Made by a program: the position numbers and the translations under genes
DNA from: Streptomyces sp. NBC_01231
GTDB taxonomy: Bacteria; Actinomycetota; Actinomycetes; Streptomycetales; Streptomycetaceae
NCBI GenBank assembly: GCA_035999765.1
Contig: CP108521.1
Location: 11,222,001 to 11,286,000 of the forward strand
Reading direction: 5' to 3'
DNA: 64,000 bases
The notes under the pieces: generated by a model
What the model was told of the DNA's origin: nothing
Seen by the model: only the letters and a program-made list of their open reading frames with translations
The model's database searches: none
Shown: positions 52,501-60,750 of the stretch, in pieces
Layout of the letters: each line of letters starts with the position of its first letter
How positions within the stretch are numbered: the first letter of the stretch is position 1

Positions 52501-54283
52501 GGGTCAGGTACAGCGGGGCATCGACCGCGTTGCGCACCTGGGTCAGGTCCCCGCCGGTTTCGTCATAGGCGAAGCCACGTATTCGGACGGGTCCGTCATC
52601 GGTCAGGGCGTGCAGGGAAGTGACGCGTATCTGGTCGCCGACAGTGTTGGTGGTGACCTGCAGGCTGTAGCCGCCGGTGTGGGTGACGGCGAGCGGAGCG
52701 TCGTCCTCCCCACGGTCGATGCCGATGATGTTGTGGTTACGGTCCTCGACCGCCGCCAGCCACCAGGTCCCATCACCCGCGGCGGACGCCTCGAAATGCC
52801 GGACCAGGCCGGAGTAGGGATCCTCCACCGTCAGGACATAAGAGGTGCCGCGAGTGACGTAAGTCAGGGGCAGCGGGGCGCCTGCGGCGGGCAGAACGCG
52901 GTCGCCGGGCAGGTCGGGCCGGCGGGGATAGACCAGGACCGAGCCATCCTCGCGGTACCACCAGAAGCCGCCCAGCTCCCGATTGTCTTCAAGGCGTTCG
53001 TCCAAGGTGGAAGCCCAGGAAGAGCCGAAGAAATGCCCTGCCTCGTAGCCGGTGAGATGTGTACGACGCAGCGTGAGCGCCAGCACGCCAGGCAAGTCCA
53101 CATCGGTCTGACTGAGGACCATCTGCCCGCTGGCCATGTCGATCGGGTCCCCGCACGTCTCCCTGCTGTTCAGGGCATGGGCTTGCCGAGACAGCTTCGC
53201 CGAGTCGATCTTCAGCCCGTCGTCCGTCTTGCGACCCGAGGCGGGAGTGCCGCCGCCCCCGTCGCCCTTGTTGAGGCGAACATTGCGGGCCCGGTCACGG
53301 ACATCGATGTCGACGCCTTTGTGCAGCCGGGACGTCGCCTTTACCCGGTCCGGCACCGTCTCGGTGATGTGCTTGGCTACCTTGCCCAGGGCCTTCTCAG
53401 AACCCTTGAGCGCGCCGTGCAGCACGCTGTCGAAGGCCTGCGTGAACGGATCACGGCCCTTGCTGCGGCCAAACGCGCCCCTGGCCCGCCCCAGCGGCGA
53501 GGAAGAGGCCAAGTGCAGCTCGCCGCCGTGCCGCGAGACCTTCCCGGCCCCGTCCTCGAACTCGAAGTGGTCGATCTTGGTGGCCTTCTGAGCGCCCCCG
53601 CCACCGCTGCCTTCGGAGCCGCCGGCCGAGGCAAGCTGCATACCCCCATGCCCGCCGTGTCCGCCGCCACTGCCACCAGTTCCCCCGCTCCCTTCGGCGG
53701 GCGGCATCGAGAACGCTCCGTCGGCCAGGTCGAGCACCATGTCCTCGACCATCGCCTCCAGCTTGGCGTTGATCGGCTCCGTGATCTTGGCCAGGACCTC
53801 CTCGACGATCCGGTCGACGGCCTCGTCAATGATCCGCTTGATCACCTGGCGCATCGCAGCGACCTCGGCCGCGCCGAGCACCGCAGACAGGCCGCCGGTG
53901 ACGACGGCAAGCCCGGCGGCAATACCCAACGACCCGGCCATGATCACCAGTTCGGCCTCGGCCTTGCGTTTCATCCCGAAGATGATGTCCGCCAGGACGT
54001 CACAGGCGTCCGCGAACAGCCGGGCAAGTTCGGGAAGTTTCTCAAGGTGGCTAGCCTTCACCTGGTTCCAGTGCTTCTCCATGGCGTCGACGGCCCAGCC
54101 CTCCGAGGAGGACAGGATCCTTGAGACTGCCTTGTGGGCGTCACCGCCGTGGCCCTCGAACTGTTCCGCGAACTCCCGCATGGCCTCGGCCATTTCGCGG
54201 TAGTCGTCCTCGTCCACGTTCGGGAAATTGATCCCGATGAAGTCCAGGATCTCGTCCAGCCAGCCCGGGATCGTGTAACCCAT
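49571..54283 (-). CDS. RHS polymorphic toxin with NucA-type nuclease end
   Basis: I start at ATG 54283 (MGYTIPGWLDEILDFIGINF), seven bases after GGAGG, giving 1570 residues. Residues 1-200 are helical and WXG/LXG-like, with a hydrophobic hairpin (AELVIMAGSLGIAAGLAVVT). A Gly-rich linker follows, and from about 380 a DUF6531-type segment (CGDPIDMASGQMVLSQTDVD). Many YD/RHS repeats occupy about 550-1330. The core closes with GLHYNYFRHYDPETARYTTP, DPLGL. The last 158 residues are a DNA/RNA non-specific endonuclease with GAWNKGHLLGAQIGGSNRDP (active His about 1469). No signal peptide, so type VII-like export is likely. It kills competitors; the next gene protects. Confidence 0.92.
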   Translation of the reverse strand: MGYTIPGWLDEILDFIGINFPNVDEDDYREMAEAMREFAEQFEGHGGDAHKAVSRILSSSEGWAVDAMEKHWNQVKASHLEKLPELARLFADACDVLADIIFGMKRKAEAELVIMAGSLGIAAGLAVVTGGLSAVLGAAEVAAMRQVIKRIIDEAVDRIVEEVLAKITEPINAKLEAMVEDMVLDLADGAFSMPPAEGSGGTGGSGGGHGGHGGMQLASAGGSEGSGGGGAQKATKIDHFEFEDGAGKVSRHGGELHLASSSPLGRARGAFGRSKGRDPFTQAFDSVLHGALKGSEKALGKVAKHITETVPDRVKATSRLHKGVDIDVRDRARNVRLNKGDGGGGTPASGRKTDDGLKIDSAKLSRQAHALNSRETCGDPIDMASGQMVLSQTDVDLPGVLALTLRRTHLTGYEAGHFFGSSWASTLDERLEDNRELGGFWWYREDGSVLVYPRRPDLPGDRVLPAAGAPLPLTYVTRGTSYVLTVEDPYSGLVRHFEASAAGDGTWWLAAVEDRNHNIIGIDRGEDDAPLAVTHTGGYSLQVTTNTVGDQIRVTSLHALTDDGPVRIRGFAYDETGGDLTQVRNAVDAPLYLTHDSAHRVTGWRDSNDTSFAYEYDAQGRVTATRGTGDVLNSRIEYTGPDENGATAATYTDSLGHATVYRANRHGQVIAVTEPLGATITQEWDRRDHLLSRTDPLGRTTRWEWDDAGDLVSITAADGTVSRTVYNDLHLPTRWTGPDGTQIQQEFDGRGNRIAVTGPDGAVTRFTHHPTGAPATLTDALGANVRMEADRAGLLLAVENSRGARTTCVRDTFGRPVVLTDALGGTTRLTWDAESRLLERVAADGSRESWSWDGESNCLSHTDQAGGVSAFTYGPFDLLRTRTTADGAVYTFTHDTEMRLTTVTDPAGLTWTYRYDERGALVTETDFDGRTTRSTYDAAGQLVARRTPTGTTFTFEYDTVGDLRAKEADGARTEYTYDSAGRLTAAFSATSRLGLEYDAVGRMVAETVDGRTMRYRYDATGRRTGRTTPTGAVTETSWDTAGNRTGLTVADAHRLAFEHDLLGREVQRTWGAQASLTSAWDALGRLTGQTLAFGERRPHEREFTYRPDGHLTSVTDRSTSSSSLRYELDPLGRPLSVTTRRGTTETYRYDPAGNQTHAAWADGIGDPEAAGDRSVTGTRLLSAGRVTYRYDSAGRLVERSRKRLSRKPDTWRYSWDPENRLTSCTTPDGTVWHYRYDPLGRRTAKYRLAEDNTTIVEETLFSWDGTRLAEQMDATTSTVLTWEYDGYRPLAQYERKPSTQDEVDARFFAIVTDLVGTPTELVDENAIAWRTRTTAWGTTAWNTDATAYTPLRFPGQYADPETGLHYNYFRHYDPETARYTTPDPLGLAPAPNPVTYVTNPHTELDPLGLAKCDEAEVTWGGRVQYGPLGPGNRATGVRAKLEPDMMGGKTRPRVNVPGYQRGGAWNKGHLLGAQIGGSNRDPRNFVAMHAYANSPVMRQVENDVRAAVDRGETINYNVTPIYKTNDPTDVVPVGVTIEAHGNRGFQFTPLGSDSATNSVTILNEPRPEER

Positions 54284-54579
54284 CCCCGTTCCTCCCCCGA
54301 TGCCCACGGTCCTGCTCACGTGGGCAAACTTGCCGCACGTGCGATCAAGAACTCTAGTAGGCGGCAGTGACACCTGCGCAAGCGAGAAAGAAGCCAGCCC
54401 CGTCGCTGTCGCAGCGCAGCGGGGTCCAGGGGCATTCGCCGGACAACACGCTCCGACGGTCTGCTGCCCTTGGGCGGATCCGGCAAGTGCACGACGGAAA
54501 GCGCAACGATCCGTCCCTGGTTCAAAGAGTCTTCGCCTCGGTCCCCGCCACTCCGAGAGTCTGATTACCCAGGCATCGG

Positions 54580-54948
54580 TCAGGCCGTTGGCCAGTCGTC
54601 TGTGGCCCACTTCTGGTTGGCAGTCACCTCACGTGCGACGCGTCGCCACTGGGCTTGTCCGCCTGGCAGCGGCCAGGCCCAGGAGGGCTGTGGCGCCGTG
54701 CGTAGCTCCTGGAGACGGCGGGCAAGAAACGGTCCTGCGATGGCGGCACCATCTGGGACAGCGGTGCCATGGATGGTGCGGAGCTCCGCGAAGCGGGCCA
54801 GTTCGGCCTCGTAATGGTGCACTGCCTGCGTGGCGCCTGCGAGCACCTCATCGCTTGATGAGGTGCGGCCTGGTTGGCGGCGTGACTGTACTTCCAGGGA
54901 CAAGCCCGTCCAAGTGCCGTCGTCCCGAGTGATGTCCGTGCGCCGCAT
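54580..54948 (-). CDS. Hypothetical protein upstream of the RHS toxin
   Basis: This 122-residue protein starts at ATG 54948 after AAGG. It is soluble, mixed alpha/beta, with ATQAVHHYEAELARFAELRT and WRRVAREVTANQKWATDDWP at the end. I know no family. It lies on the same strand as, and 296 bases upstream of, the toxin, in the place where chaperone or adaptor genes for secreted toxins often sit, but that role is speculation. The 296-base gap has no gene. Confidence 0.55.
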   Translation of the reverse strand: MRRTDITRDDGTWTGLSLEVQSRRQPGRTSSSDEVLAGATQAVHHYEAELARFAELRTIHGTAVPDGAAIAGPFLARRLQELRTAPQPSWAWPLPGGQAQWRRVAREVTANQKWATDDWPTA

Positions 54949-55441
54949 GCCGAGACCTTACGACTCGGCACGCGCTTGAGGTTGGCGCGGGCTGGCCTGG
55001 GCCAACCTCATGCCGAGGAGCAGCACGTGCGCATCGACCAGCACCAGAGGCGATGGTTGCGCACGGCGAGGGCAAGAATGCCCAGGATCAGGATCGCGAC
55101 GTACTCAGCGTGATCAGCCCGCAGGCTGCCGGACGGGTCATGATCGCGGCGGACCAGTCGCTGTGCGGGCCGATGAACAGGCTGATGGCGGCGAGCAGTG
55201 TGATCGCCCGGTGCAACGGCGCGGGGACAGTCCGCGATGGCGGATGCGCATCCGGGCGGACCGGCGCGGCACAGGTGGCAGAGGCACCTGCCGTGTTGTT
55301 GCTGCGAAGGTCCAGTTGCGCCCTCGGCTAAAGTCCATAAGTTCAACGCCGCCCAGGCGCCCTACTGCATCCCAGACAGCGCGGGACGGTCGGTTGCGTG
55401 GTATCTCAAAAAGCGCACGCGCTGGTCGCGTGCGCCCCTTC
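54949..55441. other. Degraded membrane-protein sequence or non-coding
   Basis: On the minus strand about 55090-55220 reads AITLLAAISLFIGPHSDWSA in one frame, and about 55030-55100 reads EYVAILILGILALAVRNHRL in another. Together they could be a frameshifted small membrane protein. Nothing complete remains. Confidence 0.3.
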
Positions 55442-56340
55442 TCACTGAGCCTTTTCCAACCTCAGTCTGAGTCGGCCAGATGGAGGGTGAGGACAGCTTG
55501 GACAAGGCTCGTGACTCGGGTCGTCGAGCAGCGGAGCTTGCGCAGGAGCCGCCAGGACTTGAGGGTGGCGATGGCTTGTTCGACCAGTGCCCGGACCTTC
55601 GCATGGGACCGGTTGACGGCCTGCTGACCGGCGGAAAGGCTGTCCCATCGGCCGCGGTAAGGGAGACGGACCGTGCCGCCCGCGCCCTGGTAGCCCTTGT
55701 CCGCCCAGCAGGTGATGCCGGCCTCGGCGAGAGCGTCGATGATGCCGTGCTCGCGTGCGGCCCGGACGTCATGGACGGCGCCTGCCAGGGCTGGTGAAAC
55801 CCACAGGAGACGCCCCTTCGGATCGGCTATGACCTGCACATTCATGCCGTGCTTCTTGTGTTTGCCCGAGTAGAAGGGACGGTCGGCGGCGATCCGGTCG
55901 ATCGGCAGCAGCGTCCCGTCCAGGATCACGTACGCCTTCATCGACGCGGCCCGTACAGCTTCGGCGAGCGTGGGTGCGAGGGCGGCCAGGAGCTCGACGG
56001 TCTCGGTGACATACCGGTAGACGGTGGTGGTGCCGATCCCGAAACCGGCCGCGAGCTGGGCATAGGGCTGACCGTTGCGGAGGTGAGCGAGAGCGAGCAG
56101 GGCCTGTCGGCCCGCGCTCAGGCGCCGCCATCGAGTGCCAAGGGCGCGCCGACGTTCCCTCAGACGGGCGGCGAGGAAGCGGAGGGCAGAGCTGGACACG
56201 TCGATGCCGGACGGGTAAACAAGCATGCGAAGCCTCTGGTGGAGACGGTTCTCTTGGTCGAAAACCCATCTACCAGGGGCTTCAGCTGTTTGTCAGGCCA
56301 ACCACCCATCTGACGCGGGAGGTTGGGAAGGGCTTACTGA
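55442..56340 (-). mobile_element. IS5-family element (899 bp), intact
   Basis: Terminal repeats TCACTGAGCCTTTTCCAACCT (55442-55462) and the complement of AGGTTGGGAAGGGCTTACTGA (56320-56340) match at 17 of 21 positions. TTC on both sides may be a 3-bp target duplication. A single complete transposase gene fills the element. It resembles the IS1031/ISL2-type group. The right end lies 20 bases upstream of the VOC gene's start. Confidence 0.82.
55462..56226 (-). CDS. IS5-family DDE transposase
   Basis: This 254-residue protein starts at ATG 56226 and is unbroken. It has an N-terminal HTH (LAAGFGIGTTTVYRYVTETV) and a DDE_Tnp_4-type core: AYVILDGTLLPIDRIAADRP (first Asp), WADKGYQGAGGTVRLPYRGR (second Asp), and HAKVRALVEQAIATLKSWRL (Glu). 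The enzyme cuts and joins the element's ends. Its stop codon overlaps the left terminal repeat. It seems capable of transposition. Confidence 0.9.
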   Translation of the reverse strand: MLVYPSGIDVSSSALRFLAARLRERRRALGTRWRRLSAGRQALLALAHLRNGQPYAQLAAGFGIGTTTVYRYVTETVELLAALAPTLAEAVRAASMKAYVILDGTLLPIDRIAADRPFYSGKHKKHGMNVQVIADPKGRLLWVSPALAGAVHDVRAAREHGIIDALAEAGITCWADKGYQGAGGTVRLPYRGRWDSLSAGQQAVNRSHAKVRALVEQAIATLKSWRLLRKLRCSTTRVTSLVQAVLTLHLADSD

Positions 56341-56359
56341 TTCCCGTAGCGTGAGCGTT

Positions 56360-56788
56360 ATGGACATGGTGCGTCAGGTGATCGTGTTCGACGCGGCCGA
56401 CCTGCATGCGGAGAGCACGTTCTGGGCCGGCATTCTGGGCGGGCACGTCTTCGAGGACGACGACTGGCACAGCGTCATCGACGCTGCTGGACAGTGGCGG
56501 ATCGGCGTGCAACTGGCACCGGACCATGTTCCGCCCGACTGGCCTCATGGAAACCCCCAGCAAGTACATCTCGATCTCCACGTCGACGACCCGCGAGCGG
56601 CGCACGAGGAGGCACTTGCCCTTGGCGCCCGGCTGCTCCAGCCGGCTCCTGATCTCGACGCTGCCGAGGGTCACCAGGTGTACGCGGATCCGGCCGGGCA
56701 TCCGTTTTGCATCGGCTGGGGACACCCGTCCCGGGAGGCGCTCGCGGAGTTCGTCGCCGACCGCCTGGGGCGGAGAGAGCCGGGCTGA
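56360..56788 (+). CDS. VOC-family (glyoxalase-like) protein
   Basis: I start at ATG 56360; a GTG nine bases earlier is possible. Neither has a ribosome site, because the IS right end sits only 20 bases upstream and has replaced the natural leader. The 142-residue protein has two VOC halves: VIVFDAADLHAESTFWAGIL, HVFEDDDWHSV and VHLDLHVDDPRAAHEEALAL, GHQVYADPAGHPFCIGW. VOC proteins bind metals and act as glyoxalases, dioxygenases or antibiotic-binding proteins. Expression probably depends on the IS or is reduced. Confidence 0.85.
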   Translation: MDMVRQVIVFDAADLHAESTFWAGILGGHVFEDDDWHSVIDAAGQWRIGVQLAPDHVPPDWPHGNPQQVHLDLHVDDPRAAHEEALALGARLLQPAPDLDAAEGHQVYADPAGHPFCIGWGHPSREALAEFVADRLGRREPG

Positions 56789-56905
56789 GGCGCGAAGACC
56801 AGGAGCACTGATCAACCCGGTCCGCCACCTCGCGAGCGCGACTCCGTCGCCGCGCCACGGTCGTGTTCACCGCTCCGACCCGCGCACTAATGCGGCCCAC
56901 CTCAG

Positions 56906-56986
56906 GAAAACCCATCTACCAGCAGTTTTGCTGCACTGTCAGGCCAACTGGCCAACAACCGGACCAGGTTGGAAAGAGCTCAGTGA
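56906..56986. mobile_element. Solo end of the 899-bp IS
   Basis: GAAAACCCATCTACC and AGGTTGGAAAGAGCTCAGTGA, with CTGTCAGGCCAAC between, copy the right end of the IS at 56259-56340. The terminal 21 bases match the left terminal repeat even better (19 of 21). No transposase is attached, so it is a remnant of an earlier insertion, about 570 bases from the intact element. Confidence 0.75.
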
Positions 56987-57017
56987 CCTGTCGAGGGCCG
57001 GTGACGTTGTCCTGATC

Positions 57018-57224
57018 ATGGACGGCTACGAGCACCTGGACCTTGATGAGATCGACTTCGCTCCCATGGAGCACCACACCGAACGGTTGCGCCTGCTGAC
57101 ACTGGACGAAACCCGTGACCTGATCAGCGTCCTGCGCACTGTCGCTGCGGAGGGCGGGACGGTCGCGGGGGAGGCAGACCGGCTGGCGCGGGAGATCGGT
57201 GGACGCATCCCGTCGGAAAGCTGA
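57018..57224 (+). CDS. DUF6417-type small protein
   Basis: This 68-residue protein starts at ATG 57018 (MDGYEHLDLDEIDFAPMEHH). It continues TERLRLLTLDETRDLISVLR, AEGGTVAGEADRLAREIGGR. It matches my memory of the Streptomyces DUF6417 family, function unknown. It sits between a solo IS end and the lamin-tail gene. A truncated copy of its middle (MEHNTERL) lies at about 63009, upstream of the second lamin-tail gene, so the two genes were duplicated together. Confidence 0.7.
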   Translation: MDGYEHLDLDEIDFAPMEHHTERLRLLTLDETRDLISVLRTVAAEGGTVAGEADRLAREIGGRIPSES

Positions 57225-57229
57225 CATTG

Positions 57230-57628
57230 TTGCCGACCGCAGTAGCAAAGGCGGTGCGGAGTCGTTTCCCCCTGCCGCCAGCTGGGGTGACGCGGTGGCT
57301 GTTACTCACTTTCGGATGACGGCCCGAGCGTTAGTGGGGTGGCGTGGTGTGGCGGCTGTGGGACGTCAGCCAGCTCCTACAGGGCCGCAGGATCTGTTGA
57401 TCCGTCAACGTTGCGCAGTAGCGACATACATGGGTAATGCAACCGTGAGTAACAGAAATATGTGCAATGAGTAACGTAGCTCACGTTTTCCCCCTGACTG
57501 TTGCAGAGATGGACAAAGTGCGGGTGTGCGGCCGGCCGGCCGCACACCCGCACACCGCACCGCACCCACTTCCAGGCGGCCGCGAAGGCCGCTTGCGGGG
57601 ATGGTGCTCGCACCAGTAGGAGGATTTC
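57230..57628. promoter_or_regulatory. Conserved upstream region of lamin-tail gene 1
   Basis: This gene-free stretch matches 63050-63449 upstream of the second lamin-tail gene. Shared blocks are CCGCAGTAGC, CTGTTACTCACTTTCGG, GGGGTGGCGTGGTGTGGCG, GAAATATG-GCAA and AGTAAC, and the TTTTC before the start. Conservation between diverged gene copies suggests promoter and regulator sites. The GAGTAAC-N15-GAGTAAC pair near 57448-57476 could be a response-regulator site. Confidence 0.5.
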
Positions 57629-58249
<621 letters not shown>

Positions 58250-58296
58250 TGCGCAAGCGCGCGTGCCGGTGATGGCCGAACCTGGCGCCAGCACGC

Positions 58297-58610
58297 TCAC
58301 GTAAGGCGGCGGCGCGCCCGTACACGAAGGTGGTGTTCTCGGGCAGCTTCCCGGCCAGCGAAAGGGTGAGCTCGTAGGTGATCCGTTCGTACTCCTCCGG
58401 CGCGACGCCCACCGACGAGACGCCCAGGCAGTAGAAGCAAACGTCGTACCCGGTGATGGGCTCGAAGGGCGGGCAAGTCCGCGCGCACGACCTCGGTGAG
58501 CTTCGGGTGGCTGGTGCCGACCGGGGACCGGCCGACCGCCAGCACCGCCTCGACCCGCTCGTCCAGCAGGCACTCCCGCAGCACGCCTGCCCGACAGTCG
58601 TTGCCGTGAT
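58297..58610 (-). pseudogene. NAD(P)-binding epimerase-like remnant
   Basis: One minus frame reads GVLRECLLDERVEAVLAVGR, SHPKLTEVVRADLPAL. Another continues EPITGYDVCFYCLGVSSVGV, EEYERITYELTLSLAGKLPE, NTTFVYGRAA. These are parts of a small atypical Rossmann-fold epimerase. The first glycine loop and the C-terminal third are missing and there is a frameshift at about 58470. Confidence 0.68.
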
Positions 58611-58645
58611 CGACGCTAGGGGCTGGAGCACACTCCAGGTCATCC

Positions 58646-59677
58646 GTGACGGCCACCACGGCCGCGGTGGCCGTCACGAGCGGTCAGATCGCGTGCCTCG
58701 CGGCGCCCGCGGCCGTCGGCATCATCAACTCCCTCCTCGAGTACGCCCGTGCCGCGGCTGCCGCGATCCGGGCTCGGGTCGCCGCCGTGGTCGACGTCGT
58801 CCTGGCGGCCGTCGACGTCGCCGCGACCGTGTTCGTGATGAACGAAGGCGGCCGCTTCCACCGCCGCACCTGCTCGCCGAAGCCCGCCGTCACCTCGCTC
58901 TCGTCCTGCGCGGCCGCCGCCGCGACCCCGGCCTGGACGACAGAATCGTGGCCGCCGCCATCTCCACCCACTGCCTGGACATCAGCGAGCCGAAGACCGT
59001 GCGCGGCCTGGAGACCGACTACCGCCTCTACACCGCCCGTTGGGCGCTGTCCGGCCTCCCCGCCCGGCGCCGCCCACCCACCCCCCGCACCCGGCCCGGA
59101 CTGGCAGCCCCCGGCCGATCCCGGCGAGCCGGCTGCGCCCCGGCCCTCGGGCCAGGACGCGGGGGAGTGGGTAGTACCCCGCCTCGCGCCGCAGTACGAG
59201 CGAGCTGTCCTCGCCGGCGCGGTGGTGCGCGAGCAGCTGCGCACCACCACCGCCACCACCACCGCCACCACCACCGCCACCACCACCGCCACCGCTACCG
59301 CTGTGCGGGGCCGGGCGTATGACGTCGTCGCGCACCAGCAGGCGGCGATGCCCGAGCAGCTGCTCGCGCCCGCGGCCGCCGACCCCGAGCGCGACGGCCA
59401 GGAGCCGGAGGCCGGACGCCGGGAGGCGATCGACCTGACGGCGCTGCGGGCCTTGAGGGAGTCGCGCACGGACGTGGAAGCCCTCGATCTCACGGACGAG
59501 CGGCTGCGCCACCTTCAGGACGCGTTCTCCAGGGCGGCCGACGCCTCCCGCACCCGCGCGGACCGCTATGCCGAACAGGATGATGCCGAGGGAGCGCAGC
59601 CGGTGCGCCAGGACGACCAGCGGGCGCACCGCCCGCAGGAGCCCGGACCGCACCGCGGCCGGGAGGCCGGCCACTGA
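58646..59677 (+). pseudogene. Frameshifted protein, possibly from a conjugative element
   Basis: Protein-like sequence switches frame twice. It begins FVMNEGGRFHRRT, passes to LLAEARRHLALVLRGRRRDP, STHCLDISEPKTVRGLETDY, RLYTARWALSGLPARRR, and returns to WVVPRLAPQYERAVLAGAVV, REQLRTTT. An acidic, helical C-terminus follows (LTALRALRESRTDVEALDLT). The first part reminds me of proteins in Streptomyces plasmids and integrative elements, but I cannot name it. It is surely inactive. Confidence 0.45.
59242..59296 (+). repeat. CCACCACCACCG-type microsatellite
   Basis: About 55 bases are a tandem run of ACC/GCC triplets (Thr/Ala or Pro/His-Arg depending on frame) inside the pseudogene. Such runs are prone to slippage. 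Confidence 0.85.
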
Positions 59678-59933
59678 GTGCACCCGATACCGCGCACCCG
59701 ATGCCGTGGTGCGCACCGACGACGCCCGGCATCCACTCCACCGAGTGGAGTCCACCGGCCGGGAGTGGGCGACACCGTGAGCATTCGCCAACTTGAAAGC
59801 GAAGGTCAAAGGGCTGGTGTGATCGGTTCTCGGGTCACTCACGCTGGCCGCGGCCGGCTGTCTGAGCAGTAGATCGTCCGTCGGGCTGTGTTGTGTTGCT
59901 GGCGCCAACGGCTCGGGGTGGCAATCTCCGTCC

Positions 59934-60434
59934 TCACTGCGGCAGGTTGGACTCGTCCGCCTTGCGGAAGATGTTTCCGCACGTGGGGGAGGGCACCGAC
60001 TCACGGGCTGCAAGGACGGTCAGCGTATAGCGCACCTCCGTGCTCAGCCGAACGAGCTGGAGACTGGTCTGGCCGCCCTTGTAGGCGTGCAGGCGGAAGA
60101 CTTTGACCGCGATTTCGTCGCGGTCGTCGGCGAAGGTGTCTGGGAGCCCGGCGAGTAGTTCGAAGTCTTGCTTGCTGGTCGCCGCGTCGGCCACGGCGCT
60201 GAGGGGCAGGGTCTCGCACTGTGATGCGGACAAGGAAGTGTCCACTGCGACAGCGTGGGCGGCTAAGGCCGCGAAGACCTCAATGAGTCGTTCCCCCACC
60301 GCCACGTCAATGCCCCAGGAGTGCAGCCGCTCTCGGCGGCGATCCTGGCGCCATGGCTCCTGGTCCAGCAGTGGCAGCAGGACTCGACCCAGGTATGCGC
60401 AGCGACGCCACAGTGTTGCGTGGTCCGAGGTCAT
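59934..60434 (-). CDS. Hypothetical soluble protein
   Basis: The start is ATG 60434, seven bases after GAGAGG, giving 166 residues. It is mostly helical: YLGRVLLPLLDQEPWRQDRR, GERLIEVFAALAAHAVAVDT, DDRDEIAVKVFRLHAYKGGQ, TSLQLVRLSTEVRYTLTVLA. I know no family. A strong 15-bp hairpin lies 17 bases upstream of the start, in what should be its leader RNA. It diverges from the DNase gene. Confidence 0.6.
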   Translation of the reverse strand: MTSDHATLWRRCAYLGRVLLPLLDQEPWRQDRRRERLHSWGIDVAVGERLIEVFAALAAHAVAVDTSLSASQCETLPLSAVADAATSKQDFELLAGLPDTFADDRDEIAVKVFRLHAYKGGQTSLQLVRLSTEVRYTLTVLAARESVPSPTCGNIFRKADESNLPQ

Positions 60435-60450
60435 GATCGATCCTCTCTGC

Positions 60451-60492
60451 AGTTGGAGGACCTGCCGACCGAGCAGCGCAGGTCCTCCAACT
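60451..60492 (-). promoter_or_regulatory. 15-bp perfect hairpin in a 5' leader
   Basis: AGTTGGAGGACCTGC and GCAGGTCCTCCAACT pair perfectly around a 12-base loop. It sits just upstream of a gene's ribosome site. It could be a terminator for something upstream, an operator, or a translation-control hairpin. Confidence 0.65.
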
Positions 60493-60750
60493 GCCCACTG
60501 CACGCAGGCTGGGTACAGGACGGGGCTGGATGTTGTGTCTCAGCGGTTGACTTCGAGATTTGTCAGGACGAGCAGGCAGGCAGGAGGCGCGTGGCGCGAG
60601 CGGGATCGGTACGGAGCTTGGTGAGTCCCCTTCGAGAGCAACTGGACTGCGTGGTAACCCTGTTGACTCCTTCACCGCAAAAATGATCGAGTCTGGAACG
60701 TACTTGCGAGTACGCAAAAAGGGCCACCGACCACGACCCTTGGGGGAACC

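Noticed and set aside
49664..54124. Very long plus-strand frames (694 and 715 codons) opposite the RHS toxin
   Set aside because: They are antisense shadows of biased high-GC codons. The minus-strand RHS repeats explain the openness, and the plus frames show no domains.
57230..57480. Cyclic-di-AMP (ydaO-type) riboswitch upstream of lamin-tail gene 1
   Set aside because: The region is conserved with copy 2, but I could not find the riboswitch core elements, so I left it as an unnamed conserved leader.
59242..59296. Triplet run considered as a CRISPR-like array
   Set aside because: It is a plain microsatellite without repeat-spacer structure.
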